A stretch of DNA of 64,000 bases from Enoplolaimus lenunculus (GCA_030248215.1 JASANG010001477.1:1-64000); one strand, 5' to 3'; numbered from the stretch's first letter, positions 10,304 to 23,300 are shown. Notes: a model not told the origin generated them from the letters alone. Made by a program: numbers and translations.

Positions 10304-11472
10304 TAGAAGCAGAAAAGTTGGCCAGGTGCTGCGTTAGACGGACACCCACAGTTGGTCCTCTAAAATTGAACAAAGCTCATCATCTGATCAGCCCTTTCAA
10401 GGGTTACTATTTGAACTTAAATATAATTACCACGTCGTACATCAATGCTTTTGTTTGTCATGTTTTATGTGCTCATTTTCATTTCAGGTTTCCTATTTTG
10501 GTTTGTGCTGTTCTATCCACACGCTTATATTTTGTGAGTTTGGTTTTTGCTGATTTACCATTGATTTCGCTGTTGACATTTTTGTTTTCGTTGTATTTTT
10601 CAAGTTATCAACCCTGCGCAATGTAATTCATTGAGTTTGCTTTTCATTTATTACTTCCTCGTAATTTCACACTGTCCTACGCGTAACCTTTTTTGTTTAA
10701 CCGTTATTTATTTTAATACATGGTACAACATACCGTATTTTTGCTACTAAACACGCTTATGTTCACATATAGGATATCACAAGCAAACCAACAAGCGACA
10801 TTTCTATATAATGACGAACGTAATTTACAAGTACACAGTGTAATATTATCGCCGTTTGTTCACAGCTACTTTAACTTTACGCGTTTAAAACGACCAATGT
10901 AAAAGTTGCAAACATTTAGGTACATAAAAATTTGGTCATTTAAATCCATCAGCATATTAACGAACCAATACACAGCACGCAATGTATATACATTCTACAT
11001 TTCAAACGGCTAGTATGCGTTCTTGTTTGTTTGTGTACAGAGCTGTTGAGTTTTACTTTGTTTTAAATGCTAGGTATACCTCTATATTTAATGACTTATT
11101 GAAAACCAAGGCAGCGTTAGCGATTGGGAAGCACTGCTTGACTTTCGAAGTATGCTACGTACCATTTTACCTTATACAAGTTCTCTATCTAAGTACCGGG
11201 AGATTGATTGTAATTTGGAAATTAATTTGAATTATAAAAATTGTCCGAAATTCAATAAATTCCTGGTTTTAAACTATTTCTATAAAACAGTACAAGTAAG
11301 CCAAAAAATCCTAGTTTGCCAAAGCATAAAAGTCTGTTTTACCCTTCGTTTCACGCATTTTTTGTTAATTACAGATGTTTAATAGGTCAGATATTAATAA
11401 AGAACTTATTATAAACTCAATAGAACATTGTGAACTTCTACAAATCGTTGACAACTAACAGCCAAATATTGA

Positions 11473-11919
11473 CGAATCAACACGAACAGAGCATTGCACT
11501 ATACCCAAATCACACACACAGAACAGGACATCAATTCGCGGTCGACTCGAACGGAAACTGTAGAACAAACAAGTATTGAATCGCAAGCCACAAATATTGT
11601 AGCAGATAATAAGCACAACCTAAGGATTTTGTTTTCGCACTCAACAGTAAAGCGACCAAGCAACACAAACTACACACTCGTGCAGTGAGCTACTACGAAT
11701 GAAATTATATTTAGCACACCACACGGAAATCTACCAGCTAATAGAATACAAAACCAAATCTGCAGTCCATCAATACAAAACACAAGCCTTTCGGTATATC
11801 AGAAATGGCAAATAGTTAAAGAAATTTGTGAAGTGTTCCGCAATAGAGTTAAACGCGCAACCAAAGTAGACAATATTTCGAAGTTTGCACAACTGTGGGA
11901 CAGTTTGAAAGTCAATTGA
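11473..11919 (+). pseudogene. Long reading frame with one in-frame TGA
   Basis: 148 codons from 11473 to 11916 are open except for one TGA at 11686-11688. The first part is Thr/Asn/Gln-rich. The second has a more protein-like mix (VYQKWQIVKEICEVF, then KFAQLWDSLKVN). In DNA this AT-rich, one stop in 148 codons is unusual. I cannot name a family; a decayed transposon ORF is the simplest explanation. Evidence is reading-frame openness only. Confidence 0.3.
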
Positions 11920-12721
11920 AAGACGTCATATGTCGAGTGAACACGACAACCATTTCAATTTGGAGCGATAGAAAACACTGGTAGGTTTGATTTTTGAAGG
12001 TCTTTTTGTCCAATCGCTGCTTTCGCGCAGGTTTATCCTTTATTTATTAACTAATATGTTGCATGACTGCATGGCGTGCGGCTGTATGTAAATGCTGGGC
12101 TGTGGATTATCCCCGTGAACCATTGCAAGACTTACAGAACATTTATGACTCATCTTCCAACTCCACATGTGGAGGTGGGTGGTGCACTAGTATTTCCTCC
12201 ACTTCCACATGTGAGGTAGAGGGCGCAAAACCGAATTTGTTTCACCACTCCTGCTCAATACACGTTTCTTTTCGGACACATATCCGGATATTTTCCATAT
12301 CCGGATATATGAATGTCCGGATGTTTGGTGTCCATCTATAAGTACTAAAAGATGTTGTTTGGCTGAATGTTTTGTAGTTTATGTTTACTAGTACACATTC
12401 TCAGCCGTTATACGGTTTTTTAGCATTTGGTCGTGAAGTTAAAAGATAAAATTTAAAAGTTTCACAAATTCCAGCTTCGGTGATAAAAACATTTTTGAAA
12501 TCTAAAAAATAGCCAATTGTTGTATAGGAAATATAAAGAAAACAACAGCAAAATTAGCGTTTTAATGTGTAATACGAAAAAAAGTTACAATGTTGAGAGA
12601 TGAGTCTATTTTAATAAATGATGAATAAAACGACGATTCAGACAAAATTTCCAGCGTCCAATTCTACAAAAACCAAAATATATCTCTGCGGCTTGCGAAG
12701 GAATAATTTCATATATGATAA

Positions 12722-12876
12722 GTCCGTTACCAGCTCAACTTGCTGATGGGGTGGTTAAAAAAATCTTCAAGAGGGACATACAAGGGTTTTTGATGGCTTT
12801 ACAAGTAACATTGAAAATTTTCTAGGTCGGGTCAAAATTCTTCTATATAGGCAGCTGAGCCACCCCTGGCCCCCGT
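12722..12876. mobile_element. CGTAGCC-type MITE, diverged
   Basis: Contains the family core (GGGACATACAAGGGTTTTTG, GTAACATTGAAAATTTTCTA) between degenerate ends GTCCGTTACCAGCTCA and GCTGAGCCACCCCTGGCCCC. Confidence 0.6.
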
Positions 12877-13429
12877 CTAATTATTGTTTACAAAATAACC
12901 AACTTGTGCCTCTTTAGCACTATTGCTACAATATTTATTTACTCAACGCATCAAAAAAGTAAACAAACTTTGTTTTCTAGAAACCTTGAACGGTTCCGGC
13001 AGGGCGAGAGCCATTAAACGGGCAAACATAAAACAAAAGTGTTGGGTACAATCAGGTACTGGCCGCCTTAAGCAAAGCTGTTTTCGTCACTGCGCCCTTC
13101 CGCTAAATCAAAACATTTAGTCAGCCCATGATGTACCTCATAATGGCCTAAAAATGCATCAATATGTAGAATAGAATCTCGTATATTCTTGGTATCAGCC
13201 AGTGCCAAAACCTATAGCTAAATACTCACGCAAACAATGGTAAATGTGGTATTTATTTGTAAAAATTGTCGCTCGGCAAGAACAAATAAAGCGAAGCGAT
13301 TCTATTTCAGTGGAGGAAAAAGATTAAATTTAGAAGTTTTAGACAAAAAATTTACTTCGTCACAAGACAACTCGGCATTTGCCTGCCAAGTGCCATTGTC
13401 AATTATTAGCAAAGAATATAGACAAAACC

Positions 13430-13586
13430 GGCCAATGTTGCTTTAAGGGGCGTAACAGTAGATTAAGCGTATTTCTAAGCCGAAGCTTAACCCTAAGGCT
13501 AAGCAAAAAATGTAATCCAGAATATCTAAATTTACTCTTTTATAGACCCACCGGAAACCTGGACGCCCCTTAAAGTAACATGGGCC
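13430..13586. mobile_element. TTAGGC-A MITE, short copy
   Basis: Ends GGCCAATGTTGCTTTAAGGG and CCCCTTAAAGTAACATGGGC. Few hexamers remain (CTAAGCCGAAGC, CTAAGGCTAAGC). The constants TAACAGTAGATTAAGCGTAT and TTTTATAGACCCACCGGAAA are kept. 157 bp. Confidence 0.88.
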
Positions 13587-13700
13587 GACAAAATCTATGT
13601 TGCCAATCTATAGCACGTTTTACCGGCATCATGCGGTTATCATCCATCGGTAAATGTTGCGAACTAGAGTGTCCAGACCTTTGTAATTTGTCTGGGGAAC

Positions 13701-14143
13701 ACTGTAGTTACCCGAATAAAAGGGCGGGGACTGATACTGATTTGGCCTCTCCAGAGGGTACCCCTCTTGTTATTCGGATACGGACTGTTATTTATTTTTA
13801 ATCCGCCCTCCGCCGTGCTTCATTACTGATATATTCGGTATTGCAACTATCCGTTGAAATAGACGCTTTTTTTCGTTGCATCAAAAGCTTGAGCGATAAT
13901 GCAAGGTTATACTTTGGATTATTTTCAAAATTTAAGTACGCTTTAAGTTTCGAGCTCTACTTCATTTCGGCCTGGAGTCATTTATGCGCTACAATTACAG
14001 ATAATTGACATATATAGACTCTAATTATGATGTAGGGAGTCTATCCGCTTATGGACTCTTATTAGGCATACAGACTCCTATTGATCGGGACTCAAACTGT
14101 GGACCCACCCTCTTATTACACCCCTTATTCGGGTCACTACAGT
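13701..14143. mobile_element. CTGTAG-type MITE, full length
   Basis: 443 bp with inverted ends ACTGTAGTTACCCGAATAA and TTATTCGGGTCACTACAGT. Inside, the motif GGACTC(C)TATT recurs, giving a run of short GGACTCTA-like repeats near the right end. Colinear with 52847-53240 and inverse to 54836-55278. No coding capacity. Confidence 0.9.
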
Positions 14144-15087
14144 ATTTACTGAGAGAAAGTTAACTTTTTGGCAAATATTTTACGGCCGTCTTAAAAAAAC
14201 TAAAAACATACCTTTTTCCCACAAATTGCGCTCTGCTTCAGTGTTGCGCGTAATTTCTTTGGCCCAAACTCATGTTTCATCTATACCTTAAGCTTAAATT
14301 CTCCGAAAAATTTTGTATGCTAAATGATGCCTGCTCACTATTCATGCGTGTACGCAATACACCAACGCAACTGTATCGTAAAATCAGGATTACGTCTTTG
14401 TTTGGATCGATTGGATTATCCTCTGTTGGGAAATAGCAGTAGGGTTTTAAAACTATTACATAACACGCATATGCAAATTAAAAACAAAGCGAACATTTAT
14501 CTAAACAATAAATCCCAGTGAATGTTTCGACTGAAATTCAACATCACAGCATCAATCATAACTGTTGTTTTCTCTTCAGCATTTAAATGTACACAAAAAT
14601 TTTTTCTCTCGGTGCAATCTCCAAATCAGTTATTTGACAAAACTCATGAACCAAACGTTTATTGGCAAAATTTATACCATTCGACCCTAGCTCTTATGTT
14701 TTGTACACTGGCACCTTTCCAGGCGAATAAATTGCGTATAGTAAAATACACTCAACCGTAACAAAACTGAAAAATAATTCGGAAATCAAAACAGGAATCG
14801 TCATTTCAGTTGCACCGTGTTGACAATCCAGCAAACTCGCAAACTCAATCATTTGCAGCATGTATACAGGTGTTATGAATAAACCAACCATCTTTGTGTG
14901 TAACCGAGCACCGACCAGAAGACCGGAACATCCCCCCTCCCGCAATTTCTGGAGAAAAGCATATTTATATTACAGGCTTTTTGTAGGACATAACCCTGAA
15001 GCGTGGTCGTGCAAAATAGAATATCAACTTTTACACAGGTAGGTAGAGTTTGTACGGCGACAAAATATATTGCCGTCTTAAATGTCA

Positions 15088-15500
15088 GGTCTCATGTAAA
15101 GATCAGGGGCGGAACGTTTTTCTGTTGGACTAAAAGAGAATAAATAAGCTTAAGCTTTAGAGTATTTTTGGCTTGGTTTATTCTTAATCTTAGGCTTAGG
15201 CTTAGGAATAAGCTTATACTGTTTGGAAAATCCTCAAGGTTACGTTTAGGCGAAGGATTATTTCAAGCTTTGGGCTTAGGCAAACCATTCTGTTAAACCT
15301 TTTGGTTAATGTATAGAAAAGGGCCGGAACAGCAATATAAGAATACTCCTAAGTCTAAGCCTAAGCCTAACCGTAAAAGAATGAACGTATACTTAAACCT
15401 GAGCTTAAGTCTGAACCGACGCAAAAAACAGTGTAAAGCAAAAGCTTACTGTATTGCAGATCCGTAGAAAAACGTTCCGCCGCTGATCTTAACATGCGTC
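15088..15500. mobile_element. Inverted pair of TTAGGC-B MITEs
   Basis: The first copy runs from GGTCTCATGTAAAGATCAGG to AATGTATAGAAAAGGGCCGG. A second, opposite copy shares that end and runs to CCGTAGAAAAACGTTCCGCC. Both contain TTAGGC or GCCTAA hexamers. The two meet tail to tail at about 15303-15330, making a dimer. Confidence 0.7.
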
Positions 15501-15722
15501 AACCTAAGCATAAGTGTACATTTGGCAGGAAGTGTGCAAGAGACAATTTACACAGATGCAGTATCAGATCAGACAGCTAAATACCGCTTGCATACAACGG
15601 TTGAACTTCAAGCTATATTTGAGTATTAAAATACTTTATTAATATTTCAAACATAACAGTGTATCAAGCTTATTTTGCTTTCATTCCAATAATGGGTAAC
15701 GACTCTAGCTTATGGTGTTTTG

Positions 15723-15893
15723 GGGGCCATCTACAGATCAAGAATGGATTGTTTTTCCGTATGACTGCAATACAGTATTAGCTTAAGCTTTAAACTAATT
15801 GTTGCTCATACTTTAGGCTTAGGCATATGCATCAGTATTACAAAAAATATGCTTATACGATTGGTGTGGGCCTCTATTCGTTATATTGGTCGG
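15723..15893. mobile_element. TTAGGC-B MITE, diverged
   Basis: Left end GGCCATCTACAGATCAAG, then TTTTTCCGTATGACTGCAAT, hexamers TTTAGGCTTAGGC, and an ATATGCTTATACGATTGGTG right side as in 8710-8932. Confidence 0.6.
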
Positions 15894-16049
15894 CTTTTGT
15901 GTCTGGCATCTAAATATATTTGAGAAATAAAGAATATATAACGTGTATTTTAGCGTTTAAAAAATTTCAGCAAATCAACATGTATCGTTAACCACTATAG
16001 ATTGACCATGACGCATTCTTGTTACTCAATACAGTATTTTAAGCAGAAG

Positions 16050-16283
16050 TTTGGGCCCATATTTTTAAACTTGTATTTAGCAACTATTATCAGTTAGTAA
16101 TAGGTTTTCAAACTCACTAAAATTGTTGTAATTAGTTGTTCAACTCAAAATGGGCGCAGTAGTAGAGCAAATCATATGCAAAAAATGTGCTAAATTTTGA
16201 ACCTCAACATAATCTGGTTCCAAAGTTACACGACCTATTATCAACTGGTAATAGGTGTTACACATATTTGAGAATATGGGCTC
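16050..16283. mobile_element. TGTGTAGCACC-type MITE
   Basis: About 234 bp with inverted ends GGGCCCATATTTTTAAACTT and CACATATTTGAGAATATGGG, plus inner inverted pairs CTATTATCAGTTAGTAATAG and CTATTATCAACTGGTAATAG. Other copies are at 31464, 45336 and 62264. Confidence 0.8.
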
Positions 16284-16827
16284 TGAAATGAATAGATAAA
16301 ACTTGCTAGTGACCTCACATAAATATACAACGCAGCTAACCATATCCTTTCACGAATTGCAATCATTATGCGAGTTAGTGCAGTTAAAGCAAATAAACTA
16401 GTAATTGTTAAAGTTACGAAAATATAAAAAATTCGCAGGAGTCGAAATTAATTTGGTTAAAATTTTAACGTTAATTGACAATAGGTTTAAACTATCATTT
16501 TTAAATATCAACTCTATGAAGTAAACAGCTTTACGAATCGACAACAATTTTTAGCTAAAAATCATTCACTTGCAACCGTGAGCTTTTGCGATCAGTAACA
16601 TATCAATTCTTCCTAAAATAGCAACATTCTTCGACTGTCGTTCAATCTGACGTTCATTGCAATCTTTCCATCAAACAATCGTCACCTCTGTTTTCCAACA
16701 TATTGTTTCCTTGATTCGCATTGACAAATACAGCAAAAACAACACCGATCCTTGATGATAGTTTCAAGCCGCTTAACTTTCCCCATAAACCGTTCCGTTT
16801 TGGACACGAAGTAGGTTTCCACAACGT

Positions 16828-17103
16828 TTTCATGACATTTACAGTTCATCTCAAAGCCGTTTACGAGCAAACGACAATTCGTACTTGAATCGACAATGTT
16901 TTTCGAATGATACTGGCATAAAAACACAATTCAACGCTGCACCTTGAAAGATTAATTTTCAAAGGCGCAATTAACCGTAACTTAACCTCTTCAGATCCAA
17001 ACTGGTCGAAATATACAGCCAAGGCAGTGTTCAACTTCAAGAAATATATATTTTCATACCCGTGTAAATTGACCACCACCTCATAGAGGACGCTGCGTTT
17101 TGA
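16828..17103 (-). other. Unidentified coding-like frame downstream of gene B
   Basis: After a TGA, the minus strand is open for over 80 codons, including YEVVVNLHGYENIYFLKL and VYFDQFGSEEVKLRLIAPL, with a protein-like composition. An overlapping frame from 16927 to 16682 continues open for another 81 codons and is rich in Cys and charged residues. It could be one frameshifted gene, an exon, or gene B 3'UTR that happens to be open. I recognise no domain. It starts about 40 bp beyond the gene B stop, on the same strand. Confidence 0.25.
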
Positions 17104-17140
17104 TTTATGGAATCAACAACCAGATTTCAGCAACTATTTT

Positions 17141-17363
17141 CTACACATCGATAATACTTTGAGTAATTGTGCCCAAATTATCACGTGACTGTTGTAAATG
17201 ATCAATTTTGCTGGCTAAAATTTGAACGCTGTTCAGTAAAGTTTGTTGACCTTTTTGAAGTTCGTAAATTTTCGCTTGTAAATCCAACTGAATTCGATTA
17301 AAATCAACGAGACGTTCGTTTTGGTCGCACAGTTTGCGTTGTTCCCATTTGACGCGACGAAAT
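17141..17363 (-). CDS. KCNN: Gene B exon 8: coiled coil and stop
   Basis: The acceptor is ttttaattacag at 17364, in phase 2, and the exon ends in TAG at 17141. It opens with [20 protein letters not shown], aligning with the SK segment RSVKMEQRKLNDQANTLVD that closes the calmodulin-binding domain. A heptad-like region rich in Leu, Gln and Lys follows, expected to form the tetramerising coiled coil. The tail after it is only a few residues, shorter than in vertebrate SK2. Confidence 0.93.
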
Positions 17364-20300
17364 CTGTAATTAAAATACTGTTTCATTATGGACAATGGGC
17401 AACTTTGGGTTATATTTTCCAATCGTTCTTACAGGGCGAAATAAAAAGCAATGGGATACAACATGGGATATGATCCCAAAAAAGGTCAAGCTTAAAATTT
17501 TGTGTTAAGATTTAATATACTAAACTTGCGCTTGAATTTCTGCTCGTCTCGCTGAGGAACTTTCTTTACTAGTCAAAGTGGTTGCAATATTTACAACCTC
17601 ATCCCAAATTAAAACGTTCTGCTTAAAACGATATCTTGACACAGTCTAAATGTAGCAGAAAACTGGAGAAAACACGTTGGAACAAAAAATTTTGTACTTA
17701 TAACTTTGTATCTCAACTAAGATTATATAAACTAATCTGCATACTACACACGTGTATAAATCAGCTGGAACGCGCTACTTATAACTTTGTATCTCAACTA
17801 AGATTATATAAACTAATATGCATACTACACACGTGTATAAATCAGCTGGAACGCGCTCAAAATACTTAGGTGGGGCGTTCCAGCTTTAATAATATAGATA
17901 AAGCTTCTGCTAAATAAGATTAAAAATTAGCAGAGAAGCTAGTTGGCTTTAAAACTTAAGCTTTGAGCGAAATCACTTTTGACAAAAGCGTATCTGTGAG
18001 AATTACGTACTTCGAACCTCATCCTCTGTTTAATCGAATACTTTTACTATTTAGTAGTTTTCGTTTCTTAAGCCCTATCCACACGTGCAAGTTTTGCAGC
18101 GAGAACTCGCACCTGCAACTTGCACAAAATACTAGCAGCTGCAAGTATTTTCAAAGGAACATTCCTATTGACCAATCGAACTGAAGGTGCAAGAAATTCA
18201 AGCGACTTGCAACTGCCTTCACATGTGTGAATTAAATTAAATCACAGGAATTCCAGTGAATAATCTGCAGCTGCAAGAACTTTAAAGCTGTTTTGTGATC
18301 AAACTTGCATATGTACTTTGCATGTGCAACTTAAAACTTGCACGTATGAATAGGGCTTAAATTTTAAAAATAATATATATACCAGTAGCAATTTCTCTGA
18401 CTCAGCAGTCAAAAATTTGCATTTGCTAACTCACTCGTGTATGGCTGATAAAAATCGCCGCTGGTGAATACGCAATTTGAAATCATCAGGCACACGAAGA
18501 CGGTATTTATAGATAAACCATGTTTCTTGTAGAACATTTGCGGCAGAATGATTTCTCTGAAATATTATAATTTTCTAAGGCTAAGGGTTGAGCTATACTT
18601 TACTGTGCCGCGCGCCGCCACGCGCCGCTATGCGTTTCTGGCAAAAATGGTTGCCAAAATCTATTTGGTGGCGTGCAGCGGCGTGCGGAGACGTCCGGCG
18701 GCGAGCGTCGGCCATAGCCCAACTCTAACAGGCTGTAAAAAATATGGGTACTTACGAAACAGTTCTGAAAATACTTAGCTAAAAAGAAGAATTATAATTC
18801 TAACAAAAATATTCGTCTACGTAATTTTTAGTCTCGATAAGAACTCGCCAGCATGATGACTTCAATTGAAACGCTCCGTTGATCAAATTGCAAAAACTAT
18901 ATCAATCACCACCAGGGTGTAAACTGATATTAATACGGAAACGGATAGCGATCAAAATAACAGAAACAGAAAACGAATATTGAAATATAAAAGTTTCAAA
19001 GATGTTTTATTTTTCTGCCAACACAAATGAGGCGTGCAAATATTCACCGGTCTTTAAAATTTTAATGAACGAATACTTGCAACACATTTGTAACGAAAAA
19101 TTGCAAGTTACATAGGCGATTTTGAACGAATTTTGAACACAAAAATAAAAAAATTTTCCGATAATTTTGTAACAGAAGCAAAAACGGAAACGAACATCGG
19201 TGTTTACCGGAAAAGGAAACGGATATCCGGTTAACACCTTGATCACCAACACCACATATTTACAGGAGTACCATATAAAAAATTAACAAAATTTTTTGAC
19301 GTGTTGAATCCTAAACTACAAAAGATATGAAAACTTACCCGTGTCGTTAGCTTCGTATCAGCCATAAATGCATTAACATGTTTCTCTGCTTTGGTTAAAT
19401 CGAGCATTCGAGTTGTAACTGCGACCAGAGCTGAAGCCATTCCGATGCCCTGAAAACAACAGTAAAACACAACTAAGATCAAATCTCTGGCAAACCGTTT
19501 TAAAAAAACCGTCTGCGCCTTGGTTCATGTAAACCATATGAGAGCCTGCTTACTAGTTTAAGCCTAAGCCAAAACTTAAGCCTAAGCCTAAATATAAGCC
19601 TATACCTAAACCAAAGCCTATGCTTAATTATCCCAGAGTCTAAGTCTCCAGCCTACCTGGCTCCAAGTGGACACGCCTCTGTACTTAACATATGCCTTCA
19701 TCTTAACGTATTACAAAAGTTTCACGTAAATGAATGACCGATAGGGCCAGTGAACAAACTGATTTGTCTCAGACATAAAGTCCGTCGCTATGCGGCGCTT
19801 CTGGCTTGGGAGAACTAATCCACTTCGTTTAATGTTGACGCATACTTCGGCTTAGGCTTAGGCAATCCATTTAGTAAATTTCAGTGTTAATTTAAAGTTT
19901 AAACTTTGGAGAAAATTTACAATCCTGAAACTAAGCCTTAACCTTAAATGTGCGGCAAAGTGTACAAGAATCCATAATGTATGAAAAAGGAAGGACGACT
20001 TTAGGGGGAATCCCGGGATCGATCCCCCACACCTGACCTCAACGAAATTAAATTTTTTTTCACAATTGACTACAAAGATCGCATCTGACTATTGCGCTCG
20101 AGAGTTTAGTTTGTATGTAAAACATACCCTAGAGAAGGCAGTGACATATGTAAAAAATCCAACCTCCGATACCCCCTAAAGCCTTATTTACCCGTGCAAG
20201 TTTTTGCTGCGAGAACTTGCAGCTGCAGCATGCAATTGCAAGTTTTGTCTAAAATTTCGTTCGAAAAACTTGCAACTGCCAATAATTCATTAAAAAATCA

Positions 20301-23300
20301 TAGCCAGGCATTTAGTTCACAAGTGTCAATAACCATGCAAGTTCGCTGAATTTATTGCAGCCGCTTTCTCATTGGCTGATGAAAAAAAATGCAACTTCTG
20401 CGTGCAATTTACAGCTGCAAGTTCTCGCATCAAAAACTTGCACGTGTCAATAGGGTTCAAAAGAGAAAATCGTTAATCCGTCGCTGGAAAAAACACTCAC
20501 CACAATCCCAGTAGTAATCGTCAACGTTCGTCCACAGTACGTATGCGGTACGATATCGCCGTATCCAATCGACAGAAAAGTGATAACAATAAGCCACAAC
20601 GAATTAAGGAACGACACGCCACGCGCTGCAGATGCGGACAAAATTTGTTGCTGCAGTCCCGATTGTAACGAAGGCCCCGAATCAAGCGAATTTGCAAGTG
20701 CAGATGTTCCGTTTGTCGCGACGTATGGCAAAGGAGCGTATCTGAAAGATACGCAAACGTTTTGCAAAAAACTATGTTTATTCAGCGAGAAATTACGTAC
20801 ACCATGTCACAATGGGTTTTGTTTTAGAGTCAGCTGGTGTATCGTTCTTTGAAAAGTTAATTTTAATACAGGTGGTATGCTGCAGTTCGTATTTGAGCTT
20901 TGGTTTTAGCCTGAATGTAAAGCTGTCGTAAATGTAACTAAACTGGTTTCAATATTTGAAATTTTTTGAAACAATGAAAATTAAAACTATAAGATCAATA
21001 TTACGTTCAAGTTTGGACAATTAGATGCATCCGCCCGTGTAAAGATCGGAGGCGGAACGTTTTTCTGCGAGACTGCAATAGAATGAGTTTAAGCGTTAAT
21101 CTAGTTTGTGCTTAGTCTTAGGTTTAAACTTAGGCATTGCCGGAGGCTTAAGCTGAGGTTTGGGCCAAGGTAAAAGCTGATTCCTTTGCTAAGGCTTTAG
21201 GCTTAGGTTTTGATTAAAGAATATGCTTACACTACTGTACCGACCCTGTTCTATACATTGGCCAATGTTCATATATGCTAGAGATTAATTCTTTCATTGT
21301 AAGTGCCCGACAGTGCCTTTACAAAAGCGCAAACTTACCGCTCGCATTGCGTCAATAGCCAACTCATCGACAACCAAAATATAACAGTGAATGTGACGAG
21401 GACTTTGTGTGGTTTTTCAGTCATCAATGTTTTGGTTACAAATTTGAAATCAACATTGACCCGATTCAGCGATGCGATACTTCGAGTTGCGGCATCTGAA
21501 AACAAAAATTTCAATCAGTACATTCTACCGTTATTTTTGGACGATAATCTTTACATAAAAGTATGCAACTGGCAGGGTGCAGCCGGAGGTGAAAAATACC
21601 GGAGCCGGAGTTCAACAAAACTTGCTGGACCTGGAGATGAAGCCGGACATGATGTGTAATAAAGTAAACAAATGTTGTCAAAAATGTGCCAAAACTTATA
21701 GCCAACTGCGAAATTACACCAAACGAATACATTTTTGTAAAACTAAAATTCCGCTACCGAAATTGCGGGAACGTCCGGCAAAAAGTTTACCAGAAAAAGA
21801 GACGGAGGTTGATTTTCTGCGGAACCGGACCCAAAAGCAGATCTTTCCGTTGTACCCTGGCGATAGGGTATATTCTGTGTATGAAACAATTTTACGCAAC
21901 GTCTATTTCTTTTATCATTCGTTACTACAAATGGGTGTACAGGTTATCATGAATTAAAGAAAAGCCCTACCAATAATAGTAAAAGATAGTTGGGAGCAGA
22001 GCCGGCGCAAGCGTCCCAGAAATCCCGCATTGGTGGGGCACCAACCCTTAAGGGGCCCCGTCTTGGCAAGTTAAAATATTTTTCGCGTACCACGATGTAT
22101 TAATCCAGCTGTGAAACATTTTGTTGGGGGCCTTCTCAGACCGGTTTGGGGGTGTCAACTATCCTAACGTCGGTCTTGACTGGAAGAAAAATAGCCGAGA
22201 ATTAAGCATTTTTACTTTCTACAATTTAATCCATGACACATCGCAGACACATTATTTTTTCAAATTTTCCCGACTTGTTTATTTTCACTGGAGTAAAGAA
22301 ATTTTTGGAAGTTTTAGCCACGTAGCTGCTCGTAAAATCGCGTGAGCGATAATGCAAGGGTTTACTTAGGAATGTACTTTCAAAATTTAAGTACGCTTTA
22401 AACTTTCGAACTCAAATTATTCGGTCATGGAGTCATTTATGCGCTACGATTAGGGATAATTGACATTTATGGACTCTAATTAGGGTTTAGGGACTCTATC
22501 CGCTTACGGACTATTATTAGGGATACGGACTGCTATTCATTGGGACTCAAAATGGGGACCCCCTCTTATTATCCCGCTTTTATTCGGGTAACTACAGTAC
22601 ATTCTTACCTTGAAATGAGTTACTATGCATAACCATCACACGGCCAATCAAATAACATCTTAAAAACATTGGAATCGTCAAAAATACATCCAATGGAATT
22701 TCAGTCATTGACACGGTCGTTCGTGGATTCGCAGTAACCGTTGTTGTGTCAGATGATGATTTGCTGAAATCACCGTTGAATAAGTAGGGCCAACGAAACG
22801 TGTGATAGTATGGGATTGGACAAATTGAGCAAATAATTGTTTCTTCAATGATTTGAAATATGCGTTGACATGTGATTGCGACTTTCCAATCGTCTGTACC
22901 GCTGTCAATCATGATAAGCTAAAAAATAAGTAATAACAAAGCGTTTTTTGGGTCCCAACGGGGGTGGGACCTTAAAAAATAGAATTTTTCAAAAATTCAC
23001 ATTTGGGTTTGAAATGATCAGAGAAAATAATGAGACGCTCAAATATGCAAAAATTTTCAAAATCCGACCGCTTTTGGGCAAACGCAGGCTGAGGTGGATA
23101 ACCGAAAAGACCCCTTTACTTTGTCGGACGCCGGAGCGCGCTGCTGCACGACGAATATAGCGCACCTCTAACTGATTATTATAAGCTGAAAGGAAGTAAA
23201 ACGTTAAATGTCACGATATTTGATAGAATTGAATATTTCATTTCGAGTTGGAATTTTGTGAATTAAAAGTTTAGTTTGCTACCGAGCGCATCCAGCGAGA

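Larger units (their letters stand above)
6683..17140. other. Spacer between genes A and B
   Basis: No recognised gene. It holds the repeats listed separately: TTAGGC-bearing elements at about 7240, 8087, 8710, 15088 and 15723; CGTAGCC elements at 9901 and 12722; a CTGTAG element at 13701; and the TGTGTAGCACC element at 16050. Three stretches (10127-10303, 11473-11919 and the ORF just downstream of gene B) look partly coding but are unassigned. In the remainder, short open frames on both strands have no family features and look random. Confidence 0.7.

Noticed and set aside
21303-21659. 118-codon plus-strand frame over gene B exon 4
   Set aside because: Antisense shadow of the S5 exon, which has correct splice sites and family motifs on the minus strand.
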